From: Aquimarina atlantica
GTDB lineage: Bacteria > Bacteroidota > Bacteroidia > Flavobacteriales > Flavobacteriaceae
Direction of reading: 5' to 3'
DNA length: 64,000 nt
Assembly (NCBI RefSeq): GCF_000626715.1
Contig: NZ_AQRA01000007.1
Coordinates: 124,001 to 188,000, forward strand
The position numbers were made by a program, and so were the translations under genes. Positions 9,510 to 19,517 of the stretch are shown piece by piece (positions within the stretch are counted from its first letter, which is position 1; the number at the start of each line of letters is the position of its first letter). Below the pieces are notes generated by a model. The model had not been told where the DNA came from, made no database searches, and saw only the letters and a list, made by a program, of their open reading frames with translations.

Positions 9510-10115
9510 ATGGCAAGATATACTGGTCCAAAAACTAAAATCGCTCGTAAATTTGGCGAAGCGATCTTCGGAGACGATAAGTCATTCGAAAAAAGAAATT
9601 ACCCACCGGGACAACACGGAAATAACAGACGTAGAGGAAAGAAAAGTGAGTATGCTATTCAGTTAATGGAAAAGCAAAAAGCAAAATATACGTATGGAGT
9701 ATTAGAGCGTCAGTTCCGTAACATGTTCGAAAAAGCAACACGTGCTCAAGGAATTACTGGTGAGGTATTACTTCAACTTTGTGAGTCTCGTTTGGATAAT
9801 GTAGTATTCAGAATGGGATTAGCAAATTCTCGTAGAGGAGCAAGACAATTAGTTTCTCACAGACACATAACTGTTAACGGACAACAAGTTAACATCCCTT
9901 CATATCAATTAAAAGCAGGAGATGTTGTTGGAGTAAGAGAAAAATCAAAATCATTAGAAGTAATTCAAAACTCATTAGCTAATAATAGTAAAGTATATGA
10001 GTGGATTACGTTTAATAATGATACTAAAGAAGGTACTTTTGTATCTGTTCCGGCAAGAATTCAAATTCCGGAAAACATTAACGAACAATTCATCGTCGAA
10101 TTATACTCTAAGTAA
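9510..10115 (+). CDS. rpsD: 30S ribosomal protein S4
   Basis: S4 nucleates 30S assembly and in E. coli represses the alpha operon. The 201-residue product begins [20 protein letters not shown] and has the S4 RNA-binding domain ([30 protein letters not shown], about residues 95-124, here cited only by its ends). Length is normal. It has the longest leader within the ribosomal cluster (133 bases), containing two hairpins. rpoA follows after 23 bases. Confidence 0.98.
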   Translation: MARYTGPKTKIARKFGEAIFGDDKSFEKRNYPPGQHGNNRRRGKKSEYAIQLMEKQKAKYTYGVLERQFRNMFEKATRAQGITGEVLLQLCESRLDNVVFRMGLANSRRGARQLVSHRHITVNGQQVNIPSYQLKAGDVVGVREKSKSLEVIQNSLANNSKVYEWITFNNDTKEGTFVSVPARIQIPENINEQFIVELYSK

Positions 10116-10138
10116 TAACTCTAAGAAGAAACAATAAC

Positions 10139-11131
10139 ATGGCAATATTAAATTTTCAGAAGCCCGATAAAGTTATCATGATCGACTCTACTGAGTTCGA
10201 TGGTAAATTTGAATTTAGACCATTAGAACCAGGGTATGGATTAACAGTTGGTAACGCTTTACGAAGAGTTTTGCTATCTTCTTTAGAGGGATTCGCTATA
10301 ACTTCTCTTAGAATAGAAGGTGTAGATCATGAGTTCTCTACGATCTCTGGAGTAGTAGAAGATGTTACCGAGATTATCTTAAATCTTAAGCAAGTACGTT
10401 TTAAACGTCAAATAGAAGATATAGATAATGAATCTGTAACAATTTCTATCTCGGGTCAAGAGCAATTAACTGCTGGTGATTTTCAGAAATTTATTTCTGG
10501 ATTCCAGGTGTTAAATCCTGATCTTGTAATCTGTAATATGGATAAAAAAGTAGCACTTAACCTAGAAATTACTATCGAAAAAGGTAGAGGTTATGTTCCT
10601 GCTGAAGAAAATAAGAAAGCTAACGCTCCTATTGGGACCATCTTTACAGATTCTATTTACACTCCAATCAAAAATGTTAAGTATAGCATTGAGAACTATC
10701 GTGTAGAGCAAAAAACAGATTACGAAAAATTAGTTTTCGAAATTGTAACAGACGGATCTATTCATCCAAAAGATGCATTAACCGAAGCAGCTAAAATATT
10801 AATCCATCACTTCATGCTATTCTCTGATGAGCGTATTACATTAGAAGCTGATGAAATTGCACAAACAGAAACTTATGATGAAGAATCACTTCACATGAGA
10901 CAGTTGTTAAAAACTAAATTGATCGATATGGATCTTTCTGTACGTGCACTTAACTGTTTAAAAGCTGCAGAGGTGGATACTTTAGGAGATTTGGTATCTT
11001 ACAATAAAAACGACTTAATGAAGTTCCGTAACTTTGGTAAGAAATCTTTAACAGAACTTGAAGAATTAGTGAATGTTAAAGGACTTAACTTCGGTATGGA
11101 TCTTTCAAAATACAAATTAGATAAAGACTAA
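10139..11131 (+). CDS. rpoA: DNA-directed RNA polymerase subunit alpha
   Basis: The alpha subunit dimerises to start RNA polymerase assembly, and its C-terminal domain contacts UP elements and activators. The 330-residue product has the N-terminal domain motifs [20 protein letters not shown] (residues about 26-45) and a C-terminal domain with [19 protein letters not shown] and [13 protein letters not shown]. Length is normal. It lies between rpsD and rplQ as expected. Confidence 0.98.
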   Translation: MAILNFQKPDKVIMIDSTEFDGKFEFRPLEPGYGLTVGNALRRVLLSSLEGFAITSLRIEGVDHEFSTISGVVEDVTEIILNLKQVRFKRQIEDIDNESVTISISGQEQLTAGDFQKFISGFQVLNPDLVICNMDKKVALNLEITIEKGRGYVPAEENKKANAPIGTIFTDSIYTPIKNVKYSIENYRVEQKTDYEKLVFEIVTDGSIHPKDALTEAAKILIHHFMLFSDERITLEADEIAQTETYDEESLHMRQLLKTKLIDMDLSVRALNCLKAAEVDTLGDLVSYNKNDLMKFRNFGKKSLTELEELVNVKGLNFGMDLSKYKLDKD

Positions 11132-11132
11132 C

Positions 11133-11179
11133 TCATCATAATTTGCTCTCTGCACGAGGCGGATTGAGCAAGATGATGA
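11133..11179 (+). promoter_or_regulatory. Hairpin leader before rplQ
   Basis: The 63-base gap between rpoA and rplQ is almost filled by a two-part stem: TCATCAT/ATGATGA (11133-11139 and 11173-11179) and TTGCTC/GAGCAA (11143-11148 and 11166-11171) around a 17-base loop. There is no T-tract, so it is not a plain terminator. It may affect rplQ translation or mRNA stability; this is inference. Confidence 0.4.
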
Positions 11180-11194
11180 TTAAATTAAAATGTC

Positions 11195-11674
11195 ATGAGA
11201 CACGGAAAAAAAGTAAATCACTTAGGAAGAAAAACAGCACATCGTAAAGCAATGCTTGCTAATATGGCTTGTTCCCTAATTGAGCACAAAAGAATCAATA
11301 CTACAGTTGCAAAAGCAAAAGCGCTTAAGCAGTTTGTAGAGCCATTAGTGACAAAATCTAAAGAGGATACTACACATAATCGTCGTATCGTTTTCAGTAG
11401 ATTGCGTAATAAATATGCAGTAACAGAATTATTTAGAGATATTGCTGCTAAAGTAGGAGATAGACCAGGTGGATATACAAGAATTATAAAACTTGGTAAT
11501 CGTCTTGGAGATAATGCAGATATGGCTATGATCGAATTAGTAGATTACAATGAGCTATATAATGCTGGTAAGCCTGCTAAGAAGAAAGCTAGAAGAAGAG
11601 GTGGTAAAGGGAAAAAGGCCACAGCCGCTCCTGTAGCACCAGCGACAGAAAATACTAGCTCTGAAGAAGAATAA
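11195..11674 (+). CDS. rplQ: 50S ribosomal protein L17
   Basis: L17 is located near the exit tunnel opening. The product starts [20 protein letters not shown] and has the core [22 protein letters not shown] (shown by its ends). At 159 residues it is longer than E. coli L17 (127) because of a Lys/Arg/Ala-rich tail ending in acidic residues, a feature I associate with Bacteroidetes L17. It is the last gene of the ribosomal cluster and is followed by a terminator. Confidence 0.97.
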   Translation: MRHGKKVNHLGRKTAHRKAMLANMACSLIEHKRINTTVAKAKALKQFVEPLVTKSKEDTTHNRRIVFSRLRNKYAVTELFRDIAAKVGDRPGGYTRIIKLGNRLGDNADMAMIELVDYNELYNAGKPAKKKARRRGGKGKKATAAPVAPATENTSSEEE

Positions 11675-11703
11675 ATGAAAAATGCGAATCGCACATAATA
11701 TTA

Positions 11704-11737
11704 AAGGATAAACGTTCGTCGTTTATCCTTTTTTTTT
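11704..11737 (+). terminator. Terminator of the ribosomal supercluster
   Basis: An 11-bp stem (AAGGATAAACG paired with CGTTTATCCTT) with a 5-base loop runs into nine T. It lies 30 bases after the rplQ stop and is a strong intrinsic terminator closing the S10-spc-alpha transcript. Confidence 0.9.
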
Positions 11738-11882
11738 GAATAATTCTAAAAAAGGTTGATTTCTGTTAAAGCAGAAATTTTATAGTCAAATAAAGTTGAA
11801 AATGACAGAATAGGCATAATAACTAATCAAAATGAATACTGTGCCAATTTTGTCAGACCATTAAAAATAATAGATATAACAA

Positions 11883-12998
11883 ATGAAATATCAATCTCGA
11901 AAAAAAGCAATTCTTTTATTAGCAGATGGTACAATTTTTCATGGCAAAGCTGTGGGAAGAGAAGGTAGCGCTTTTGGCGAAGTGTGTTTTAATACTGGTA
12001 TGACAGGCTACCAGGAAATTTTTACAGATCCCTCGTATTATGGGCAGTTAATGGTAGCTACCAATGCGCATATTGGTAATTACGGAACCAATGAAAACGA
12101 AATAGAATCAGACTCTATTAAAATTGCAGGTTTGATTGTTAAAAATTTTAGTTACGAATATTCTCGGGATAAGGCCGATAGTTCTTTGCAAGAATTTTTA
12201 GAAAAACATAATCTATTAGCAATTTCTGATGTAGATACAAGAGCATTAGTGAGTTATATTAGAGATAATGGGGCAATGAATGCTGTGATCTCTACAGAGG
12301 TTGATGATGTAGATAAACTAAAAAAAGAATTAGCTGCAGTTCCTGATATGAATGGTTTAGAGCTAGCTTCAAAAGTTTCTACTACAAAACCTTATTTTGT
12401 AGGTGACCCTAATGCTACTTATAAAATTTCAGCTTTAGATATAGGAATAAAGAAAAATATACTACGTAACCTAACAAGCCGGGATGCATATGTAAAAGTA
12501 TTCCCGTATAATGCTACATTCGAAGAAATGAGTGGATGGGAACCAGATGGATATTTCCTTTCTAATGGCCCTGGTGATCCAGAACCGTTAACTCAGGCGA
12601 TTGCGACAGCAAAAGAAATTCTTGAAAAAGATTTACCACTATTTGGTATCTGTTTAGGGCATCAGGTGATAGCATTAGCTAATGGGATAAGCACCTATAA
12701 AATGCATAATGGGCATAGAGGAATAAATCATCCGGTTAAAAATCTGATTACAGGCAAAGGAGAAATCACTTCTCAGAATCATGGTTTCGCAATACATAGA
12801 GAAGAAACAGAAAAACATCCTGATGTAGAAATAACTCATGTGCACCTTAATGATGATACAGTTGCAGGAATCAAAATGAAAAATAAGAACTGTTTTTCTG
12901 TACAATACCATCCAGAGGCTAGCCCGGGACCTAATGATTCAATCTACTTGTTTGATCAATTTATCGAGAATATTAAAAAAACAAAAATCACAGCATAA
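11883..12998 (+). CDS. carA: Carbamoyl-phosphate synthase small chain
   Basis: CarA is the glutaminase subunit that delivers ammonia to CarB for carbamoyl phosphate, the precursor of arginine and pyrimidines. The 371-residue product has an N-terminal CPSase domain (LADGTIFHGKAVG, CFNTGMTGYQE) and a C-terminal class I glutamine amidotransferase domain with the nucleophile motif GICLGHQV (Cys near residue 256) and QYHPEASPGP. Length is normal. No carB is visible nearby. It has its own leader of about 145 bases after the ribosomal terminator. Confidence 0.97.
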   Translation: MKYQSRKKAILLLADGTIFHGKAVGREGSAFGEVCFNTGMTGYQEIFTDPSYYGQLMVATNAHIGNYGTNENEIESDSIKIAGLIVKNFSYEYSRDKADSSLQEFLEKHNLLAISDVDTRALVSYIRDNGAMNAVISTEVDDVDKLKKELAAVPDMNGLELASKVSTTKPYFVGDPNATYKISALDIGIKKNILRNLTSRDAYVKVFPYNATFEEMSGWEPDGYFLSNGPGDPEPLTQAIATAKEILEKDLPLFGICLGHQVIALANGISTYKMHNGHRGINHPVKNLITGKGEITSQNHGFAIHREETEKHPDVEITHVHLNDDTVAGIKMKNKNCFSVQYHPEASPGPNDSIYLFDQFIENIKKTKITA

Positions 12999-13176
12999 TA
13001 TAACAGTAGCTTAAGTAGCTTTTGGTTCTTTTTGATATAAACTTTAATCTATAACGTTATAGTTGATAACTTGATCGTTATATCATGGATTCTGTGGTAA
13101 ATTATGGTTTTTTTGAAGGGGCTAAAGTATACCGGTTTTGTATATTGCGAAGAATTAAAATTATCCAACAAAATAA

Positions 13177-14475
<1,299 letters not shown>

Positions 14476-14496
14476 AAGAAATTATAAATAGAGTAT

Positions 14497-14533
14497 AAAG
14501 CGACTATCTAATTAGATAGTCGCTTTGTTTTTT
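14497..14533 (+). terminator. Palindromic terminator after eno
   Basis: A perfect 30-base palindrome at 14497-14526 (half-site AAAGCGACTATCTAA) is followed by GTTTTTT. It lies 22 bases after the eno stop and should act as an intrinsic terminator. Confidence 0.88.
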
Positions 14534-14650
14534 ATATAATTTTGAAAATGAGTTGTAAGGGTAAAAATGATCTTACGATTAATACTATGTTAACACTATA
14601 TTTCGTAATTTAGCGATCCTACAATAACAGCAAAATTCTAAAATAATCAA

Positions 14651-15937
14651 ATGTCAAAAATAGCAACGTTAGAAATCGACGGTAATAAATATGAGTTTCC
14701 GATAATAGAAGGAACAGAGAACGAATTAGGAATTGATATTAAAACACTAAGAGGGGTAACCGGAGGAATTACAACCATCGATCCCGGGTATAAAAATACC
14801 GGAAGTTGTGAGAGTGGTATTACATTTCTTGATGGAGAAAAAGGAATTTTAAGATACCGAGGATATTCTATAGAAGAGTTGGCAGAAAAGGCAGATTTTT
14901 TAGAAGTCGCTTATTTATTAATTTTTGGAGAATTACCAACAAAATCAGAGCTGGAAAAATTCGATAGAGATATAAAAGAAGAATCTCATGTTGATGAAGA
15001 TATGAAGAAAATCCTTGATGGATTTCCTAAAAGCGCACATCCAATGGGAGTACTGTCTTCTTTAACCAATGCATTAATTGCTTTTAATCCAGGATCGGTA
15101 GATGTTGACTCAGAAGAAGAAATGTATAATGCTATTGTAAAGATACTAGCAAAATTCCCTGTACTTGCAGCTTGGACAATGAGAAAAAGAAAAAGTCTTC
15201 CGCTGGATTACGGAGATAACTCTTTGGGATATGTAGAGAATTTACATAAGATGATGTTTGCAAGGCCTAATAAGAGCTATGAGCCTAATAAACTTGTGTA
15301 TGATGCATTGGATAAATTATTGATACTTCATGCAGATCATGAACAAAACTGTTCTACTTCTACTGTTAGAATTGTAGGATCTTCTCATGCAGGATTGTTT
15401 GCATCATTATCAGCAGGAATATCTGCATTATGGGGTCCACTTCACGGAGGAGCAAATCAGGCAGTTATAGAAATGCTTGAGGCAATTAAAGCAGATGGAG
15501 GAGATACCGCTAAGTATATTGCTAAAGCCAAAGATAAAAGTGATCCTTTCCGTTTAATGGGATTTGGTCATAGAGTATATAAAAACTTTGATCCAAGAGC
15601 TAAGATTATCAAAAAATCTGCAGAAGAAGTATTAGGAGATTTAGGAATTGAAGATCCGGTTCTGGATATTGCTAAAGGATTAGCTAAAGTAGCTCTTGAA
15701 GATGAATACTTTGTGCAAAGAAAATTATACCCTAATGTAGATTTTTACTCGGGGATTATTTATAGAGCTTTAGGTATACCTACAGAGATGTTTACCGTGA
15801 TGTTTGCTTTAGGAAGATTGCCAGGATGGATCGCTCAATGGAAAGAAATGAGACTTCGTAAAGAACCAATAGGAAGACCAAGACAAATATATATTGGTGA
15901 AAATAGTAGATCATTCGTAGAACTAGAAAATAGATAA
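14651..15937 (+). CDS. gltA: Citrate synthase
   Basis: Citrate synthase condenses acetyl-CoA and oxaloacetate at the entry of the TCA cycle. The 428-residue product has the signature region GFGHRVYKNFDPRA (catalytic His near residue 305) and the second histidine motif GPLHGGANQAV. The N-terminal small domain (LEIDGNKYEFPIIEGTE) is of the type found in hexameric, Gram-negative type II enzymes. Length is normal. It is monocistronic, with a terminator following directly. Confidence 0.97.
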   Translation: MSKIATLEIDGNKYEFPIIEGTENELGIDIKTLRGVTGGITTIDPGYKNTGSCESGITFLDGEKGILRYRGYSIEELAEKADFLEVAYLLIFGELPTKSELEKFDRDIKEESHVDEDMKKILDGFPKSAHPMGVLSSLTNALIAFNPGSVDVDSEEEMYNAIVKILAKFPVLAAWTMRKRKSLPLDYGDNSLGYVENLHKMMFARPNKSYEPNKLVYDALDKLLILHADHEQNCSTSTVRIVGSSHAGLFASLSAGISALWGPLHGGANQAVIEMLEAIKADGGDTAKYIAKAKDKSDPFRLMGFGHRVYKNFDPRAKIIKKSAEEVLGDLGIEDPVLDIAKGLAKVALEDEYFVQRKLYPNVDFYSGIIYRALGIPTEMFTVMFALGRLPGWIAQWKEMRLRKEPIGRPRQIYIGENSRSFVELENR

Positions 15938-15958
15938 AATTTAGATATTTTTAAATAT

Positions 15959-15985
15959 AAAGGCCTTACAGTAGTAAGGCTTTTT
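15959..15985 (+). terminator. Terminator after gltA
   Basis: A 7-bp stem GCCTTAC/GTAAGGC (15963-15969 and 15974-15980) with a 4-base loop is followed by TTTTT. It lies about 25 bases after the gltA stop. Confidence 0.8.
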
Positions 15986-16126
15986 ATTTTATCTTTATGC
16001 CGCTCTTAAGAGAGATAGATTATTTAAATTAGTTACGAATTCATAACGAGTTCAATAAATAGATTGGATAAAGATGTTTTAATTGTAATACATTTCTGAA
16101 AACAATTAAAAACAGTAGTATAAGTA

Positions 16127-17089
16127 ATGAAAGAAATTAAATTAGTTAAAAATAGATCAGATATTGGTGCGGGAACAAGAGGTTCTGATCTGGGGATTGA
16201 TGCAATAGAAATTGCAGCTATTAATAAAAATGATGATTATTTTAATCTGTATCCCTATGAAAATGTAGAAACAGAAAATGAAACGATATACAATAAAGTA
16301 AATAATTCATTTGCCAAACGAATAGGGAGTGTGCTTAATGTTTGTACCCGATTAAGTAATAGTGTATCCAGAAACCTAAAAGAAGATATATATCCAATTG
16401 TATTATCAGGAGATCATTCATCAGCCTTGGGGACAATTAGTGGGATAAAGGCAGCTTATCCAACCAAAACATTAGGGGTGGTATGGATAGATGCTCATGC
16501 CGATGTGCACTCACCATATACATCACCTTCTGGGAATATTCATGGAATGCCCTTGGCAGCAGCACTTTCTGATGATAATTTGAGTTTTAAGATCAATGAA
16601 GTGTCAGAAGAGACAGTTGATTTGTGGGACAAGATGAAAAACATTGGTATCGAAGGGCAAAAGATAGAGCACCAAAATATCGTATATTTTGGTGTGAGAG
16701 ATACAGAAGAACCAGAAGAAGGAGTAATTGCAGAAAATGGGATTAAAAACTATATGGTAGAAGAAATGCGCTACCGTGGTTTTGAACAATGCTTGGAAGA
16801 AGCAATTCAAAGATTAGAATCCTGTGATATGATATATATATCCTTTGATGTGGATAGCATGGATTGTGATTTGATTTCTAAAGGAACAGGAACACCTGTT
16901 TCTAGAGGATTTGATATTGATGAAGCGATTCGTATTATTCAAGCATTTGTGAAAACAAAGAAAACTGTTTGTTTCGAAGTAGTAGAGGTTAACCCTACAC
17001 TAGATGATAAAGGAAATAAAATGGCAGAAGCTGCTTTTGATGTGTTAAAAGCAACAACAGCAACGATTACAGAAAAAATGATAAGCTAA
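16127..17089 (+). CDS. Arginase family ureohydrolase, probable arginase
   Basis: Arginase hydrolyses arginine to ornithine and urea using a binuclear Mn centre. The 320-residue product carries the three metal-ligand motifs of the ureohydrolase family: SGDHSSALG (near residue 102), DAHADVHSP (near 126) and SFDVDSMDCD (near 243). The last motif lacks the usual DP (here DC), a small deviation. Other family members (agmatinase, formiminoglutamase) are possible, but the CtlX-type gene 6 bases downstream favours arginine catabolism. The length is slightly above the usual 300 residues. Confidence 0.85.
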   Translation: MKEIKLVKNRSDIGAGTRGSDLGIDAIEIAAINKNDDYFNLYPYENVETENETIYNKVNNSFAKRIGSVLNVCTRLSNSVSRNLKEDIYPIVLSGDHSSALGTISGIKAAYPTKTLGVVWIDAHADVHSPYTSPSGNIHGMPLAAALSDDNLSFKINEVSEETVDLWDKMKNIGIEGQKIEHQNIVYFGVRDTEEPEEGVIAENGIKNYMVEEMRYRGFEQCLEEAIQRLESCDMIYISFDVDSMDCDLISKGTGTPVSRGFDIDEAIRIIQAFVKTKKTVCFEVVEVNPTLDDKGNKMAEAAFDVLKATTATITEKMIS

Positions 17090-17095
17090 ATTTAT

Positions 17096-18034
17096 TTGGA
17101 AAAACAAATAACCAATACAATAGTAATGATTCGTCCGGTTCAATTTAGGATGAATGAGCAAACGGCTGTAAATAATTACTACCAGGAAACTGCTGGTGTA
17201 GATATAGAAACAGCTAATAGTAAAGCGCAGCAAGAGTTTAATCAATTTGTAAAAGTATTAAGAGAAGCCGGGGTAAACGTAATTGTAATTGACGATGATC
17301 CTCAAAATGATACTCCCGACTCTATTTTTCCTAATAATTGGGTGTCATTTCATGAAAATGGAGATGTAGGGTTATATCCTATGTTTGCAGTAAATAGGAG
17401 AAAAGAACGTAGACCCGAAATTTTGGACCAAATAGAAGCATCCGGCTTTGAGATAAATAACATTATAGATTATACCGGTGCCGAAGATGAAGAATTATTT
17501 CTCGAAGGCACGGGGAGCCTGGTGTTAGATAGGGTAAATAGAAAAGCATATTGCGCATTATCTCCTCGAGCAGATGAAGATTTGCTTATAGAATTTTGCG
17601 AAGATTTTGAATATACACCTGTTATCTTTACAGCGTATCAAACCGTTAATAAAAAACGATTACCAATATATCATACCAATGTAATGATGGGGATAGGAGA
17701 AACATTTGCAGTTGTATGTCTGGAGTCTATAGATGATAAAAAAGAACGCAAAAACCTTGTTAATCATCTAAAAAATGATGGCAAAGAGGTGATTGCAATT
17801 ACTGAAAATCAAGTAAACAACTTTGCAGGTAATATGCTTCAAGTTGTTGGTTTGGGAGATAAGCGTTATATTGTCATGTCATCTGCAGCGTTTAAGAGTC
17901 TAACTAAAGATCAAATTACCAGGATAGAAAAGCATTGTGCAATTCTTCATAGTGATCTTAATACAATCGAAACATTAGGAGGAGGGAGTGCACGTTGTAT
18001 GATGGCAGAAGTTTTTCTTCCGAAAAGTTTGTAG
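17096..18034 (+). CDS. ctlX: CtlX-like amidinotransferase-family hydrolase
   Basis: This 312-residue protein belongs to the pentein (guanidino-group-modifying) superfamily and resembles the citrulline utilisation hydrolase CtlX. The N-terminal NTIVMIRPVQFRMNEQTAVN, the segment DSIFPNNWVSFHENG (acidic and Asn substrate-binding motif) and the C-terminal LGGGSARCMMAE with the putative catalytic Cys support this. It starts with TTG at 17096; this keeps the conserved N-terminus that a later ATG would cut. The 6-base gap from arginase indicates one operon for arginine or citrulline breakdown. The exact substrate is inferred. Confidence 0.8.
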   Translation: MEKQITNTIVMIRPVQFRMNEQTAVNNYYQETAGVDIETANSKAQQEFNQFVKVLREAGVNVIVIDDDPQNDTPDSIFPNNWVSFHENGDVGLYPMFAVNRRKERRPEILDQIEASGFEINNIIDYTGAEDEELFLEGTGSLVLDRVNRKAYCALSPRADEDLLIEFCEDFEYTPVIFTAYQTVNKKRLPIYHTNVMMGIGETFAVVCLESIDDKKERKNLVNHLKNDGKEVIAITENQVNNFAGNMLQVVGLGDKRYIVMSSAAFKSLTKDQITRIEKHCAILHSDLNTIETLGGGSARCMMAEVFLPKSL

Positions 18035-18102
18035 TTCTATAAGCTGTTGTTAAAACTTCAAACTTAACTAGTAACTATAAATTACAAGAAATCAGTTAAA
18101 GT

Positions 18103-18513
18103 ATGCTTTCGAAAAAAACTAAATATGGCTTAAAGGCACTTACTTATATTGCAAAAAAGAGATGTGATGATCCTGTGTTAATTTCAGAGATTGCATCTAA
18201 TGAGAATATTTCTCAAAAGTTTTTAGAGAGCATTCTGTTAACACTAAGAAAAACAGGTTTTTTAGGATCTAAAAAAGGAAAAGGAGGAGGGTATTATTTG
18301 ATTAAAGAGCCAGAAAATATCACAATGGCATCTGTGATTAGAGTTTTAGAAGGGCCTATTGCTATGGTGCCTTGCGTGAGTCTTAATTTTTATGAAAAAT
18401 GTGACGATTGCCCCGACGAAGATAAATGTGCGGTACATAGTGTTATGATTGAAGTGAGAGATAGTACATTAAAAGTTCTGGAAAATAAAACATTAGCAGA
18501 TTTTGTTAAGTAA
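18103..18513 (+). CDS. Rrf2 family transcriptional regulator
   Basis: Rrf2 proteins are winged-helix regulators, many of which sense Fe-S clusters, redox state or metabolites. The 136-residue product starts MLSKKTKYGLKALTYIAKK, has the helix-turn-helix region ISEIASNENISQKFLESILLTL and the wing LGSKKGKGGGYYL. It has four Cys in a C-x9-C-x2-C-x5-C arrangement (CVSLNFYEKCDDCPDEDKC), able to hold a metal or cluster, but not in the exact IscR spacing. It is 68 bases after the ctlX-like gene and could regulate that pair. It converges with the next gene with a gap of only 15 bases. Confidence 0.85.
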   Translation: MLSKKTKYGLKALTYIAKKRCDDPVLISEIASNENISQKFLESILLTLRKTGFLGSKKGKGGGYYLIKEPENITMASVIRVLEGPIAMVPCVSLNFYEKCDDCPDEDKCAVHSVMIEVRDSTLKVLENKTLADFVK

Positions 18514-18528
18514 TTACAAAATAAATTA

Positions 18529-19173
18529 TTAATTACCCGTTCTTTTATATTTATAAGGCCCTTTGATTTTACCCCATACCTGTTTCCCGCTGTTATTATA
18601 TCCTTTGGTCCATATAGATATCTTATCTTTACTAACCACATAAGTGCTCATAATATAGTCGATATAATCAATATTATTGTTACAAGAACCTTTGCCTGTT
18701 TTACCAGAATATATAGTCGAAGTTTTTTTCTTAAAATATACTTGACATCCGGTTTTTATTTCCAGGCTATCCAAAGTTAATCTATCAAAGAGTTTGGTTG
18801 AAGGTCTACCAGTGAATTCAGCAATGTTTAGATCAGTACTATGATCATTTATACTAATGATTTTATAACTTGTGCTTTTGATAGTCGAAGAGTCTAATCG
18901 CTCATAGTTTAATATCGTCTGATTATATACATGATGATCTCCTTTTGCGTCTGATACTTCAGAATATACCCAATACCCAGGTTTATCTTTCCAAATTCTA
19001 ATATTAATTAAGTTAAGATGAGCAAAACTAGAATCATTTTCAGCTTGTTCTTTATTAGAAAATTCACCAATTAATAAAACTACCAAATTGTGTAATTCAA
19101 CATCTTTTACAGAATTAGAATTGCAGGATGAAAATAATGTTGATAGAAAAATAATTAGTAAAAGTTGCCTCAT
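18529..19173 (-). CDS. CpeT/CpcT-like lipoprotein
   Basis: The 214-residue product has a lipoprotein signal (hydrophobic LLLIIFLSTLFSSC, lipid Cys near residue 17), so it should be membrane-anchored outside the cytoplasm. The rest shows the pattern of the CpeT/CpcT family: GEFSNKEQAEND near the start, RIWKDKPGYWVYSE, GCQVYFKKK, a Cys in GKGSCNN and the late motif GKQVWGKIKGPYKYKR. In cyanobacteria this family attaches bilins to phycobiliproteins; here there are no such substrates in view, so the real role is unknown. It is transcribed alone, opposite to its neighbours. Confidence 0.7.
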   Translation of the reverse strand: MRQLLLIIFLSTLFSSCNSNSVKDVELHNLVVLLIGEFSNKEQAENDSSFAHLNLINIRIWKDKPGYWVYSEVSDAKGDHHVYNQTILNYERLDSSTIKSTSYKIISINDHSTDLNIAEFTGRPSTKLFDRLTLDSLEIKTGCQVYFKKKTSTIYSGKTGKGSCNNNIDYIDYIMSTYVVSKDKISIWTKGYNNSGKQVWGKIKGPYKYKRTGN

Positions 19174-19517
19174 ATAGTTGTTTTAATAAATATAGAAAAA
19201 ATACGAAAAAAAATGCAATTTATCGATAAAACTTAGCGTTTTATCCTAGTAAAATTGATTTAGCTATGCAATTTTGTAGATCGAAATCCCAAATACAAAG
19301 CAATAAGTAGCTATAGTTGATATCATAAATAATCAGTCTACTTACGTTGATACAAAAGGAAAAACGATTTTGCAATTTGTTTTCTAATTTAACTCAGGGG
19401 ATTTTTGTGCGAGTTATTAACTAGTATTTTTTTATGTACAATATAATGAAATGATGTGAAAACACGTAGTGTCGCTGTGTAATTTCTATTATCTTTGCAG
19501 CCTAATTTTTTAAGAAG
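19174..19517. other. Intergenic region between CpeT-like gene and argS
   Basis: This 344-base stretch separates divergent genes. It is AT-rich and holds a -7 box for argS near its right end (19490-19497). I see no small coding frame, tRNA or strong repeat in the remainder. Confidence 0.6.
19490..19497 (+). promoter_or_regulatory. argS promoter -7 box
   Basis: TATCTTTG matches the Bacteroidetes -7 consensus TAnnTTTG and lies 21 bases before the argS start. No clear TTG -33 element is visible at the expected distance. Confidence 0.55.
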
